Source of the DNA: Flavicella sp964230805
Lineage (GTDB): Bacteria > Bacteroidota > Bacteroidia > Flavobacteriales > Flavobacteriaceae
Assembly: GCA_964230805.1 (NCBI GenBank)
Contig: CAXRIA010000002.1
Location: forward strand, 62,001 to 126,000
Direction: 5' to 3'
DNA: 64,000 nt
Of this stretch, positions 25,914 to 34,341 are shown one piece after another; positions within the stretch are counted from its first letter, which is position 1, and the number at the start of each line of letters is the position of its first letter. The notes under the pieces are model-generated. The model worked only from the letters and a program-made list of their open reading frames with translations, was not told where the DNA came from and did not search any database. A program made the position numbers and the translations under genes.

Positions 25914-25930
25914 TAGCTTAAAATCGATCG

Positions 25931-26992
25931 ATGAACTTAAAAGAAAGACAACAAGCATTCATACAACTGGGCATATTTCTGAGCCAGTTCACCACCGCAG
26001 GAATTGAAAAAAAAGAAAACATCCCTCACAACGATCTTTTCTTCGAAGCTTTTGAAATGCAAATCAAACGAGCCAAAGAATACAACGGTTGGTTTACAGA
26101 AGAGAATGTCTTGTTTTCATTGGAAAGTTGGAGTTTATCCCTCACAACAAAGAACATCGAGCAATGGTGTTCTTCGTACAGCTTTCCTGACAAGGTCACT
26201 GAAAAAAGAATCGCGGTCATCATGGCGGGAAACATTCCACTCGTGGGTTTTCACGATTTTCTTTGTGTTTTGCTTTCGGGACACGCCATCGTAGCCAAAC
26301 TGTCTTCCAACGATAAATATTTTCTTCCACTCATCGCGAAATACCTCGAATACCTTGCGCCCGAATTCAAAGGAAAAATTTCATTTATAGAAGAAAAACT
26401 AGAAAATTTTGATGCAGTGATTGCCACAGGCAGCAACAACACCGCTCGTTATTTTGATTATTATTTTGGAAAATACCCGCATATTATTCGTAAAAACAGA
26501 AACACTGTAGCCGTTTTGTCAGGAAAAGAAAGCTCTCAAGAATTGGAGGCCATGGTCGATGATGTGTTTCGATACTTTGGATTGGGCTGTCGAAGTATCT
26601 CAAAAATATTTATTCCCAAAGGCTATGATTTGAATTTAATTTTCAAAGCCGCCTACAAACACAAAGATATCATTGGTTATGAAAAATATGCCAACAACTA
26701 TGATTACAACAAAGCTGTTTATTTAATGAGCCTGTTTGAGATTTTAGAAAATGGTTTTCTCATGCTAAAAGAAGACCAACGTTATTCTTCTCCGATTTCT
26801 TCCTTGTTTTACGAATATTACGAAAACACAGACGCCCTAAAAGATAAATTAACACAAGATTTTGAACAAATTCAGTGCATTAGTTCCAATCTAGATATTC
26901 CAAACGCCATTCCACTTGGAAAGACACAAACCCCACAATTATGGGATTATGCCGACGGTGTAGATTCTATGGATTTTTTGTTGAAAATTTAG
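25931..26992 (+). CDS. Acyl-CoA reductase, LuxC-like
   Basis: A 353-residue member of the aldehyde-dehydrogenase-like LuxC superfamily. Recognisable features are a central nucleotide-binding segment (AVIMAGNIPLVGFHDFL; LSSNDKYFLPLIAKYL), VIATGSNNTARYFDYYFGKYPHIIRKNRN, and the likely nucleophile cysteine in FRYFGLGCRSISKIF. LuxC itself reduces fatty acyl groups for bioluminescence; no luciferase genes are near. In Flavobacteria this gene is regularly found just upstream of serC, as here (94 bases), often with a ferredoxin gene that is absent here. The actual substrate in these bacteria is not known. Confidence 0.85.
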   Translation: MNLKERQQAFIQLGIFLSQFTTAGIEKKENIPHNDLFFEAFEMQIKRAKEYNGWFTEENVLFSLESWSLSLTTKNIEQWCSSYSFPDKVTEKRIAVIMAGNIPLVGFHDFLCVLLSGHAIVAKLSSNDKYFLPLIAKYLEYLAPEFKGKISFIEEKLENFDAVIATGSNNTARYFDYYFGKYPHIIRKNRNTVAVLSGKESSQELEAMVDDVFRYFGLGCRSISKIFIPKGYDLNLIFKAAYKHKDIIGYEKYANNYDYNKAVYLMSLFEILENGFLMLKEDQRYSSPISSLFYEYYENTDALKDKLTQDFEQIQCISSNLDIPNAIPLGKTQTPQLWDYADGVDSMDFLLKI

Positions 26993-27086
26993 TTCACATT
27001 TTAGCACAAAAAACATGGTAGTTTGAAAAAAAAGTCTAAAATTTGCAATTCGTTTTTACCCCAATTATTGAAAGAAAACTTATCTC

Positions 27087-28148
27087 ATGAAAAAACATAA
27101 TTTTAGTGCAGGACCCTCGATTCTTCCTCAGGAAGTTTTAAAAAAAGCAAGTGAAGCAATCGTAAATTTCAACGGATTGGATTTGTCTCTTATCGAGATT
27201 TCTCACCGTAGCAAAGAATTCATTGCAGTTATGGACAAAGCCCAAGCTTTGGTCAAAGAGTTGCTAGAATTACCGGAAGGTTATTCTGTCTTGTTTTTAC
27301 AAGGAGGTGCGAGTACCGAATTTTTAATGGCACCCTACAACCTTCTGACTGTTGGAGGAAAAGCAGCTTACTTAGATACCGGATCTTGGAGCTCCAAAGC
27401 TATTAAGGAAGCGAAACTTTTTGGTGAAACTGTCGTTGTGGCTTCTTCGAAAGACAAGGGATACAACTACATCCCGAAAGGATACGAGGTACCATCTGAT
27501 GCCGATTACATACACTTTACCTCAAACAATACCATATTTGGAACACAGTTAAACGAGTTTCCTGGTGGAGATGTATTGAAAGTGGTAGACATGAGTTCGG
27601 ACATTTTTTCTCGAAAAATAGATTTTAGCCAATTTGACGTGGTCTATGCTGGAGCTCAAAAAAATATGGGGCCTGCAGGAACTACCGTGGTGATTGTCAA
27701 AGACGCTGTACTTGGAAAATCTGGAAGACAAATCCCTTCCATGCTAGACTACAAGACGCATGCAGACAAAGACAGCATGTTCAACACGCCTCCAGTTTTT
27801 GCGATTTACGTATCTATGCTTACCTTGGAATGGTTAAAAGCCAAAGGTGGTGTTTCAGCCATCGAAAAAGAAAACAGAGAAAAAGCAGCTCTTTTGTACC
27901 AAGAAGTAGACAACAACCCTTCTTTCGTCGGTTTCGCTGCAAAAGAAGACCGTTCTATCATGAATGTAACTTTTAACTTGACAGACGAATCTTTGAAAGA
28001 AAAATTTGACACCATTTGTCAAGAAGCAGGTATCAGTGCCTTAAACGGTCACCGATCAGTGGGCGGATACCGTGCGAGTATCTATAATGCCATGCCTATT
28101 GAGAGCGTGCAAGTATTGGTAAAAGCAATGCAAGATTTGAATAAATAA
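27087..28148 (+). CDS. serC: 3-phosphoserine/phosphohydroxythreonine transaminase
   Basis: A PLP aminotransferase converting 3-phosphohydroxypyruvate and glutamate to phosphoserine, the second step of serine synthesis. At 353 residues it is family length. It begins KKHNFSAGPSILP and has FLQGGASTEF, SSDIFSRKIDFSQF, the PLP lysine in VYAGAQKNMGPAG, and a C-terminal SALNGHRSVGGYRASIYNAM. The dehydrogenase for the preceding step follows 64 bases later, separated by a terminator-like hairpin. Confidence 0.97.
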   Translation: MKKHNFSAGPSILPQEVLKKASEAIVNFNGLDLSLIEISHRSKEFIAVMDKAQALVKELLELPEGYSVLFLQGGASTEFLMAPYNLLTVGGKAAYLDTGSWSSKAIKEAKLFGETVVVASSKDKGYNYIPKGYEVPSDADYIHFTSNNTIFGTQLNEFPGGDVLKVVDMSSDIFSRKIDFSQFDVVYAGAQKNMGPAGTTVVIVKDAVLGKSGRQIPSMLDYKTHADKDSMFNTPPVFAIYVSMLTLEWLKAKGGVSAIEKENREKAALLYQEVDNNPSFVGFAAKEDRSIMNVTFNLTDESLKEKFDTICQEAGISALNGHRSVGGYRASIYNAMPIESVQVLVKAMQDLNK

Positions 28149-28159
28149 TGAAACCTATT

Positions 28160-28190
28160 TGAAACGACACTTTCCGAGTGTCGTTTTTAT
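28160..28190 (+). terminator. Terminator-like hairpin between serC and serA
   Basis: AAACGACACT (28162-28171) and AGTGTCGTTT (28177-28186) form a 10-bp perfect stem with a 5-base loop, followed by TTAT and further T. Lying within a pathway operon, it may reduce read-through into serA. Confidence 0.8.
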
Positions 28191-28212
28191 TTTTTATATA
28201 AATATCAGAAAA

Positions 28213-29163
28213 ATGAAAGTATTAGCAAACGATGGATTGGCACAAAGTGGTGTAAGCGCTTTAGAGGCTGCTGGATTTGAAGTCCTTTTAACAACTGTTG
28301 CTCAAGAGCAATTGGAAAACTTCATCAATGAAGAAAACATAGACGTAATTTTAGTACGAAGTGCCACAACCGTTCGTCAAGAATTGATCGACGCATGTCC
28401 TTCTATCAAAATTATTGGTCGTGGTGGTGTAGGAATGGATAATATTGACGTTCAATACGCGAGAGATAAAGGAGTGCATGTAATCAATACGCCTGCAGCA
28501 TCTTCTCATTCTGTTGCCGAATTGGTATTTGCTCATTTGTCAGGAATGGTGCGTTTCTTGCACGACTCAAACAGAAACATGCCTTTGGAAGGCGAGTCGA
28601 ACTTCAAAGGTCTGAAAAAAGCCTACGCCGGTGGAATTGAGTTGAAAGGAAAAACATTGGGTGTTTTAGGTTTTGGCCGTATCGGTCAAGCAACTGCAGC
28701 GATTGCCCTTCGATTGGGTATGAACGTAGTCGCTTTTGACCCATTCATGGAGGCCGCAACAATTACACTCGATTTTATCGACGGACAATCTGTAGACGTT
28801 ACAGTAAAAACAACTTCCAAAGAAGAAGTGCTGAAACAAGCGGATTTCTTAACCTTGCACGTCCCTGCCCAAGACGAATACGTAATTGGCGCAAGCGAAA
28901 TTGAATCAATGAAAGACGGCGCCTATATTGCCAACGCTGCTCGTGGTGGTGTTGTTGATGAAGTTGCACTAATTGCCGCACTCGACAGTGGCAAATTGGC
29001 AGGAGCTGCTTTGGATGTTTTTGAAACAGAACCAAAACCAGCTGTAAAAGTATTGATGAATCCGAAAGTTTCTGTAACGCCGCATATTGGTGCAGCAACG
29101 GGAGGAGCGCAAGACCGAATCGGAACCGAATTGGCATCGCAAATCATTGAATTGTTGAAATAA
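28213..29163 (+). CDS. serA: D-3-phosphoglycerate dehydrogenase, short type
   Basis: NAD-dependent D-2-hydroxyacid dehydrogenase; next to serC the substrate is most likely 3-phosphoglycerate. Visible are the Rossmann loop GVLGFGRIGQATA, the catalytic Arg region (NAARGGVVDE), a Glu in DVFETEP and the catalytic His in TPHIGAAT. At 317 residues it has only the catalytic and NAD domains and lacks the ACT or ASB domains that give serine feedback in longer SerA forms. The start is the ATG at 28213; an upstream start would lie inside the preceding hairpin. Confidence 0.92.
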   Translation: MKVLANDGLAQSGVSALEAAGFEVLLTTVAQEQLENFINEENIDVILVRSATTVRQELIDACPSIKIIGRGGVGMDNIDVQYARDKGVHVINTPAASSHSVAELVFAHLSGMVRFLHDSNRNMPLEGESNFKGLKKAYAGGIELKGKTLGVLGFGRIGQATAAIALRLGMNVVAFDPFMEAATITLDFIDGQSVDVTVKTTSKEEVLKQADFLTLHVPAQDEYVIGASEIESMKDGAYIANAARGGVVDEVALIAALDSGKLAGAALDVFETEPKPAVKVLMNPKVSVTPHIGAATGGAQDRIGTELASQIIELLK

Positions 29164-29183
29164 TTACATGATTTTATAGACTT

Positions 29184-29220
29184 AAAAAACCACCTTTCGA
29201 AAAAAGGTGGTTTTTTTTTT
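29184..29220. terminator. Bidirectional terminator between serA and the TTL-like gene
   Basis: AAAAAACCACCTTT (29184-29197) and AAAGGTGGTTTTTT (29203-29216) form a 14-bp stem with a 5-base loop. T runs exist on both strands, so it can serve both convergent genes. Confidence 0.9.
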
Positions 29221-30307
29221 ACAAAATAATTGTGCGAACCGATAATTTCTTAAACTCATTTTTATTGCGATGTTTCAAACCAACAACCGACAGCATTTCA
29301 TCCAACATGGCATCCTTTAATAAGCTGTGAATTTCGTTTTTCGATTTCATCGAAGGCCCTTTATTAACCTCACAAATCACAGGATTTTTATTTGAATCTA
29401 GCAAAACATCCACACCAAATATTTGAAAACACTGTGCCTTTTGAAGATGCTCGTATCGACCGAACTCATGATAACAAGCGTCTAATAGCGCAACTATTTT
29501 GGCCTCTAACAACTCAAAAAACGCTGTTTTCGACCCGTCCAAAGCCACTATCATATCTTGCATGAGTACAGGGAAACCGTCGGGAACTCCATTTTTTACA
29601 TGAGTAACCATTCGTTCAAATAAATTTTCAGCATCACCAGGTAGTTTCCCATAAATACACAATCCTTCCTTGTACAGATAAGACACAAGTTTGTTTTCAT
29701 GTAAGGTCAACAACACATATACACGAAAATTAAAAGAAGTTCCCTGATAACGCTGAAGATAGGTCATCAAAGGTTGTGCAATTTCAAAATACTGCTTTTG
29801 TTCAAACACCTTCTCAACCGTCTCTACCAAAACAAGACCCAACCTGCGATGCTTGTTGCTTTTTAAAATGAAATGATTTCTAGCATCTTTTTTGAGTAGC
29901 TTAAGATCTTTGTCTTTTCTCAAAACAAACGTTTCTGGCATAATCGCTGCGGCTTTTTCCCTACCATAAGCGCGTACTAAATTTCGCCAAACACCGGCTC
30001 TATTTACCATGCAATCGGTACCGCTCACTACACCAATATACTTTCCTTTTGTCGCTTTGAGCGCTCCCAAGGCTACTTCGTTTGATTTTTTGGGTGATGG
30101 AAAAAAAACATCCCAATTTGAAGCATCTGAAGAAATTTCAATTGCATTCCTTTCAAAAAGATCCAAATAGCGTTGCGACAACTTTTTTTTACTCCAACAA
30201 ATAATAGGTTTCAACATTGCGTTTTGGTTCGTTACCGCCCTACGAGTAGCCGGTTGTTTTTGTAGAACAACGTGTTTTTGTAGAATCTTCTCTTTAAAGA
30301 TAAACAT
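29219..30307 (-). CDS. Tubulin-tyrosine-ligase-like (TTL family) ATP-grasp protein
   Basis: A 362-residue protein with an ATP-grasp fold that matches the TTL/TTLL family best. Motifs in order are IMPETFVL (122-129), the ATP-binding lysine in NHFILKSNKHRRLGLVLV (K149), RYQGTSFNFRVYVLLT (R195, the typical FDIRVYVLVT), VSYLYKEGLCIYG, and the metal-binding end FQIFGVDVLLDSNKNPVICEVNKGPS (D300, E313, N315). TTL enzymes add amino acids to tubulin tails; bacterial members are few and their targets unknown, since there is no tubulin tail here. The first 30 residues look less domain-like, so an ATG at 30217 is an alternative start. It is monocistronic. Family assignment is firm, function is not. Confidence 0.8.
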   Translation of the reverse strand: MFIFKEKILQKHVVLQKQPATRRAVTNQNAMLKPIICWSKKKLSQRYLDLFERNAIEISSDASNWDVFFPSPKKSNEVALGALKATKGKYIGVVSGTDCMVNRAGVWRNLVRAYGREKAAAIMPETFVLRKDKDLKLLKKDARNHFILKSNKHRRLGLVLVETVEKVFEQKQYFEIAQPLMTYLQRYQGTSFNFRVYVLLTLHENKLVSYLYKEGLCIYGKLPGDAENLFERMVTHVKNGVPDGFPVLMQDMIVALDGSKTAFFELLEAKIVALLDACYHEFGRYEHLQKAQCFQIFGVDVLLDSNKNPVICEVNKGPSMKSKNEIHSLLKDAMLDEMLSVVGLKHRNKNEFKKLSVRTIIL

Positions 30308-30427
30308 TCTAAATTCATTCTAGTATTTTTTGGACATTCCTACCCTTCTCCAACCGAAAATTGAGAACACATCGCATTAGTCATACCAAAACGTATGTGT
30401 CATTTTTTATATCTTGCACAGACGGAA

Positions 30428-30460
30428 TCGTGTTTTTTATCATAAAAAAAAACACCACGA
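30428..30460. repeat. Inverted repeat between the TTL-like and Nudix genes
   Basis: GTGTTTTTT (30430-30438) pairs with AAAAAACAC (30447-30455), and the outer bases partly pair as well. It lies in the 183-base divergent intergenic region, 30 bases before the Nudix ATG. The role is unclear: a leader hairpin or a chance T/A-rich stem. Confidence 0.35.
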
Positions 30461-30490
30461 CGCCAATCTCAAATTATTGTAATTTCATAC

Positions 30491-31123
30491 ATGGAGCATT
30501 TGACATTTCTTACGCAATTGAAGGCTATTGCAAAAGCACCGCTCGGCGGTTTGGACGCACAATTCAAACTCGCTCCGGCAACCCGGAAAATCGTTAATAT
30601 GAAGACCCCTAAAGACGCAAAAAAAGCCGCTGTTTTGGTTCTTTTTTATCCTGGCAAATACAACAAAACGAATACAGTACTCACACTGAGAGCCAAATAC
30701 CAGGGGACCCATAGCGCTCAAGTGAGTTTTCCCGGTGGCAAAGTAGATAAGGACGACCAAAATCTAGAAGAAACAGCCTTTCGAGAATGTTATGAAGAAA
30801 TCGGTGTTCCGACTGAAAAAATAAAACTCCTTAAAAAAATGACAGAAGTTTACATTCCACCGAGCAATTTTTTAGTCACTCCTTTTCTAGCCTACACCAT
30901 CGAAAAACCCTCTTTTTCGTGCAACAAGGAAGTGGCTCAACTTATTGAAGTGCCGCTCAATGAAGTGCTCGATGACGATGCCATCCGTTTTGAAAGCAAA
31001 AATTTATCTGGAGCCACAAACGTAGAAATTCCTTATTTTAAATTTGACAATTTCAAAGTATGGGGAGCTACAGCCATGATTATCAGTGAAGTCAAAGAAC
31101 TTTTAAAATCGCTTTCATTCTAA
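30491..31123 (+). CDS. CoA pyrophosphatase (Nudix hydrolase, NudL-like)
   Basis: A 210-residue Nudix enzyme of the coenzyme A diphosphatase group, cleaving CoA to phosphopantetheine and 3',5'-ADP. The CoA-type Nudix box is clear: QVSFPGGKVDKDD, then ETAFRECYEEIGV with the metal-binding glutamates, preceded by AAVLVLFYPG. After it comes PPSNFLVTPFLAY, typical of this group. The plsC gene follows 42 bases downstream and may be co-transcribed. Confidence 0.92.
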   Translation: MEHLTFLTQLKAIAKAPLGGLDAQFKLAPATRKIVNMKTPKDAKKAAVLVLFYPGKYNKTNTVLTLRAKYQGTHSAQVSFPGGKVDKDDQNLEETAFRECYEEIGVPTEKIKLLKKMTEVYIPPSNFLVTPFLAYTIEKPSFSCNKEVAQLIEVPLNEVLDDDAIRFESKNLSGATNVEIPYFKFDNFKVWGATAMIISEVKELLKSLSF

Positions 31124-31165
31124 ATAGTTTTTGTACATTTACTCCCTTAAAATCAACGTTTACGA

Positions 31166-31975
31166 ATGAAACTTATTAAGAAAAATCCTTTTGGCCACAT
31201 CCTATTTATCAAAAAATGGCTGATCAGAATTTTAGGAATCATCTCACACAGGCGTTACAATAAATTCAACAAACTTCAGATTGAAGGTTCTGAAATCATT
31301 CGCGATTTACCAGATAGCAACGTGTTGTTTATTTCCAATCACCAAACGTATTTTGCAGATGTGGCTGCCATGTTTCATGTGTTCAATGCCGCACTGAAAG
31401 GAAGAGTAGATTCCATCAAAAACATCGGATACATCTGGAATCCTAAATTAAATGTCTACTATATTGCAGCAGCCGAAACTATGAAGGCAGGTATTTTACC
31501 AAAAATATTCGCTTACATCGGATCGGTTTCTATTCAACGTACCTGGAGAAGTGACGGAAAAGACGTAAAAAGACAAGTAAAAATGTCTGACATTAGCAAT
31601 ATTGGGACCGCATTAAACGATGGTTGGGTCATTACCTTCCCACAAGGAACCACCAAGCCATTCAATCCCATCCGAAGAGGAACAGCACATATTATCAAAA
31701 CCTACAAGCCCGTAGTCATTCCGATCGTAATTGATGGATTTCGTAGGTCCTTCGACAAAAAAGGATTGCTCATCAAAAAAAGAGGCGTTCTTCAAACTAT
31801 GGTCATCAAAAAACCATTGCAAATAGACCACGAAAACGATTCGTTCGATGAGATTGTCGAAAAAATTGAATACGCCATAGAACAACACCCCTCGTTTCTA
31901 AAAGTAATTTCAGTGGAAGATTACAAAAAACAAGAAGACGCATTGAATAAGAAACGTGAATTTTGGCAATCCTAA
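31166..31975 (+). CDS. 1-acyl-sn-glycerol-3-phosphate acyltransferase (PlsC-like)
   Basis: A 269-residue membrane-associated acyltransferase making phosphatidic acid or acylating a related lipid. The catalytic block is FISNHQTYFADV (a variant of HxxxxD with H and D retained), followed by ERTW-type and TFPQGTTKPFNPIRRG (block III, the usual FPEGTR with Q for E). The N-terminal helix (FIKKWLIRILGIIS) is amphipathic or membrane-bound. The Glu to Gln change in the FPEG motif is seen in Bacteroidota relatives. The acceptor is not certain. Confidence 0.88.
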   Translation: MKLIKKNPFGHILFIKKWLIRILGIISHRRYNKFNKLQIEGSEIIRDLPDSNVLFISNHQTYFADVAAMFHVFNAALKGRVDSIKNIGYIWNPKLNVYYIAAAETMKAGILPKIFAYIGSVSIQRTWRSDGKDVKRQVKMSDISNIGTALNDGWVITFPQGTTKPFNPIRRGTAHIIKTYKPVVIPIVIDGFRRSFDKKGLLIKKRGVLQTMVIKKPLQIDHENDSFDEIVEKIEYAIEQHPSFLKVISVEDYKKQEDALNKKREFWQS

Positions 31976-32039
31976 ATCTTCGCTCACAATATAGTTCAAA
32001 TCAATAGTTTTTTGTATTTTTATTGTCAAAAATTATTCT

Positions 32040-32984
32040 ATGACAATTACTCAATTAAAATACATCTTGGCCGTTGCGGAATACAAAAACTTTACGGTTG
32101 CCGCCGAACACAGTTTTGTAACACAACCCACCTTGAGCATGCAAATACAAAAACTGGAGGACCAATTAGATGTTCAGATTTTCAATCGCAATAAAAAACC
32201 AATTGAACTTACCGAAATTGGAGAAAAAATTGTGGAACAAGCCAAGATTATTGTCAACGAAAGCAATCGAATTACAGACATTGTTCATCAACAAAAAGGT
32301 TACATTGGCGGCGATTTCAAATTGGCCATGATTCCGACCATCATGCCAACCCTGCTTCCGATGTTTCTCAAAACCTTCCACAAAAAGTATCCAAAAATAA
32401 ACTTACAGATTGAAGAGCTCACCACGGAAGAAATTGTTAAAAAACTAAACGATGGCAATATAGATGTCGCCATTGCCGCCACGCCGTTGGAGGAGGAAAA
32501 CATCCATAAAAAACCGCTGTATTACGAGCCTTTTGTGGGATATGTCCCAGAGAACCACGCGCTTTTCGAAAAGAAAAATATTGCAATTGATGATTTGGAA
32601 ATTGACAACTTATTACTCCTAGAAGACGGTCATTGCTTCAAAGACAGTGTGTTAAATATTTGCAATGCTGCTGGCACAAACAAAGAAAAAAATTTCAGAC
32701 TAGAGAGCGGTAGTTTTGACACCTTGATCAAATTGTCCAAAGAAGGTATGGGCATGACTCTTCTTCCCTATCTTCATACAATTGACATTCCATACAGTGA
32801 CAAAAAATTTCTACGAAATTTTGAAAAACCTGCACCGGCGAGAGAAGTGAGTCTCATTTTTCACAAATCACAACTTAAAATGCAATTGATCGAAGCTTTG
32901 AAAACAACCATTGATGGCATCATAAGAGGAGCTATTTCTTTCAACGATGTTGAAATTATCAGCCCGATTTATCAAAAAAAATAA
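32040..32984 (+). CDS. oxyR: Hydrogen-peroxide sensor OxyR (LysR family)
   Basis: A 314-residue LysR-type activator. The N-terminal HTH spans residues about 1-60 (FTVAAEHSFVTQPTLSMQIQKLE). The regulatory domain contains the redox pair in LLEDGHCFKDSVLNICNAAG: C199 and C208, the same positions and spacing as the peroxide-sensing disulfide of Escherichia coli OxyR. This makes the sensor assignment strong. It lies 64 bases after plsC and ends at a strong bidirectional terminator. Its targets (catalase, Dps) are not in the window, though YtxJ and AlkB fit an oxidative-stress network. Confidence 0.93.
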   Translation: MTITQLKYILAVAEYKNFTVAAEHSFVTQPTLSMQIQKLEDQLDVQIFNRNKKPIELTEIGEKIVEQAKIIVNESNRITDIVHQQKGYIGGDFKLAMIPTIMPTLLPMFLKTFHKKYPKINLQIEELTTEEIVKKLNDGNIDVAIAATPLEEENIHKKPLYYEPFVGYVPENHALFEKKNIAIDDLEIDNLLLLEDGHCFKDSVLNICNAAGTNKEKNFRLESGSFDTLIKLSKEGMGMTLLPYLHTIDIPYSDKKFLRNFEKPAPAREVSLIFHKSQLKMQLIEALKTTIDGIIRGAISFNDVEIISPIYQKK

Positions 32985-33011
32985 GAAAGCACAGCAATCA
33001 TGGTTTTTACA

Positions 33012-33052
33012 TCAAAAAAAAAGACTGTTATAAAACAGTCTTTTTTTTTTAC
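33012..33052. terminator. Bidirectional terminator after oxyR
   Basis: AAAGACTGTT (33020-33029) and AACAGTCTTT (33034-33043), 4-base loop, with T runs on either strand. It serves oxyR and the convergent small gene. Confidence 0.9.
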
Positions 33053-33243
33053 TTTGCCCAATCCAATCTTTCGGAAAGCTCAGGCTTTTCAGCTACAAAA
33101 CCTTCTAGCCAAATCTTTAACTCTTGAATTTCGTGGGGTAATAAGGTATCGTAGGCTTTTTCCAATTCTTTGTAAAATAAATCCGCGTTAAAACTCACTT
33201 TTTGTAGTACTGTTTTCGTATACGCGTATGCTTGTCTCGCCAT
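33049..33243 (-). CDS. Small conserved protein of unknown function
   Basis: A 64-residue, probably all-helical protein (MARQAYAYTKTVLQKVSFNADLFYKEL...). It resembles a small hypothetical protein that I recall as widespread in Flavobacteria, always about this size and starting MARQAY. It is acidic at the C-terminus with no cysteine or membrane segment. The strong terminator at its 3' end and a proper ATG support it as real. The function is unknown. Confidence 0.7.
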   Translation of the reverse strand: MARQAYAYTKTVLQKVSFNADLFYKELEKAYDTLLPHEIQELKIWLEGFVAEKPELSERLDWAK

Positions 33244-33341
33244 AATTCTCTTTCGTGGTTTAAATAAAAACCAAACATAAACAAAAAAGACTTTCTAAAA
33301 AAATACAAGAGGTATTTTAACAAATGTTTAAACCAAATTTC

Positions 33342-33608
33342 TTACAATTTCGAAATTTTCCCGGCCAAGTCTATCGCTATTTTTTCCAAATCTTTTTGAA
33401 TGGATTGAAAATGTGCTTTTTTCGAAAGTTCATTTTTTTCATGAATTTTATCCATCAAAGTATCAAAACTTGCAATGGCTTTGTCGATGATCTTTTGAGA
33501 TTTTTTGGTATCGGCATTTGGCGTTACAAATTCCCATACATAACATGCTTCGATCAAATCTCCTAATGTGTTGTGAATGTCTTTCTTTAAATTTTTAATA
33601 GAGGCCAT
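33342..33608 (-). CDS. Small conserved helical protein of unknown function
   Basis: An 88-residue, Lys-rich protein predicted to be a bundle of helices (MASIKNLKKDIHNTLGDLIEACY, then DTKKSQKIIDKAIASFDTLMDKIHEKN and a final FQSIQKDLEKIAIDLAGKISKL). It follows the HAD phosphatase gene by 25 bases on the same strand, so it may be the last gene of the kdsB operon. Similar small proteins sit in this place in other Flavobacteria as I recall. No motif suggests an activity. Confidence 0.7.
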   Translation of the reverse strand: MASIKNLKKDIHNTLGDLIEACYVWEFVTPNADTKKSQKIIDKAIASFDTLMDKIHEKNELSKKAHFQSIQKDLEKIAIDLAGKISKL

Positions 33609-33633
33609 TTTTTCTGTTGTTTTTAGTTTGTAT

Positions 33634-34341
33634 TTACTTTTTCCACAAGCTTTCCAACTCTGTTATAGAACAAAGCGTTGGGTACAAGGTAGTGGATTTT
33701 TCTGATTCGCATACTTTTTCGTGCTCCCAAGTGGTATGAAACGGAATGTGCACAGCCTTTGCACCAATTTTAATCACAGGCAATACATCTGACTTCAAAG
33801 AATTACCCACCATCAAAAACTCAGATGGAGAAATTTCGAGGTGCTTGAGTATTTTCAGATAATCCGATTCTTTTTTATCGCTCATCACCTCTACGTGGTG
33901 AAAATATTTCAACAAGCCCGATTTTTGTAATTTCCGTTCTTGATCCAACAAATCTCCTTTGGTGGCCACAATCAAACGAAAATCGCGACTCAAATATTTC
34001 AATGTTTCCGACACTCCTGCCAGCAATTCAATAGGTTTGTTTAACATTTCCTTACCAATCGTAAGAATTTCCTCAACCACTGAGGGATGCACCTGATGGT
34101 TTGACAATTGGAGTGCAAGCTCAATCATAGACAATACAAAACCTTTGACACCATATCCGTAATGGGGAAGGTTTTCAATTTCTAGTTTGTACAATTCTTG
34201 ATTGATTTTGTTTTCCGTTTCGTAAACGGATAATAATTTCGCCACTTTTTGCTCGGCCTCTCTGAAATAAGGCTCGTTTACCCATAGGGTATCATCGGCA
34301 TCAAAAGCAATTACTTTTATATCACGAGGGTTTATTTCCAT
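33634..34341 (-). CDS. HAD-superfamily phosphatase
   Basis: A 235-residue HAD-family hydrolase. Motif I is AFDADDTLWVNE (catalytic Asp pair), the cap domain covers about residues 30-100, motif II/III lies in LIVATKGDLLDQERK, and motif IV is MVGNSLKSDVLPVI. The start overlaps the kdsB 3' end by 10 bases, so expression is coupled. It is longer than the usual Kdo-8-P phosphatase KdsC (about 170-180 residues, no cap), so it is not an obvious KdsC despite the neighbour. The substrate is unknown. Confidence 0.85.
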   Translation of the reverse strand: MEINPRDIKVIAFDADDTLWVNEPYFREAEQKVAKLLSVYETENKINQELYKLEIENLPHYGYGVKGFVLSMIELALQLSNHQVHPSVVEEILTIGKEMLNKPIELLAGVSETLKYLSRDFRLIVATKGDLLDQERKLQKSGLLKYFHHVEVMSDKKESDYLKILKHLEISPSEFLMVGNSLKSDVLPVIKIGAKAVHIPFHTTWEHEKVCESEKSTTLYPTLCSITELESLWKK

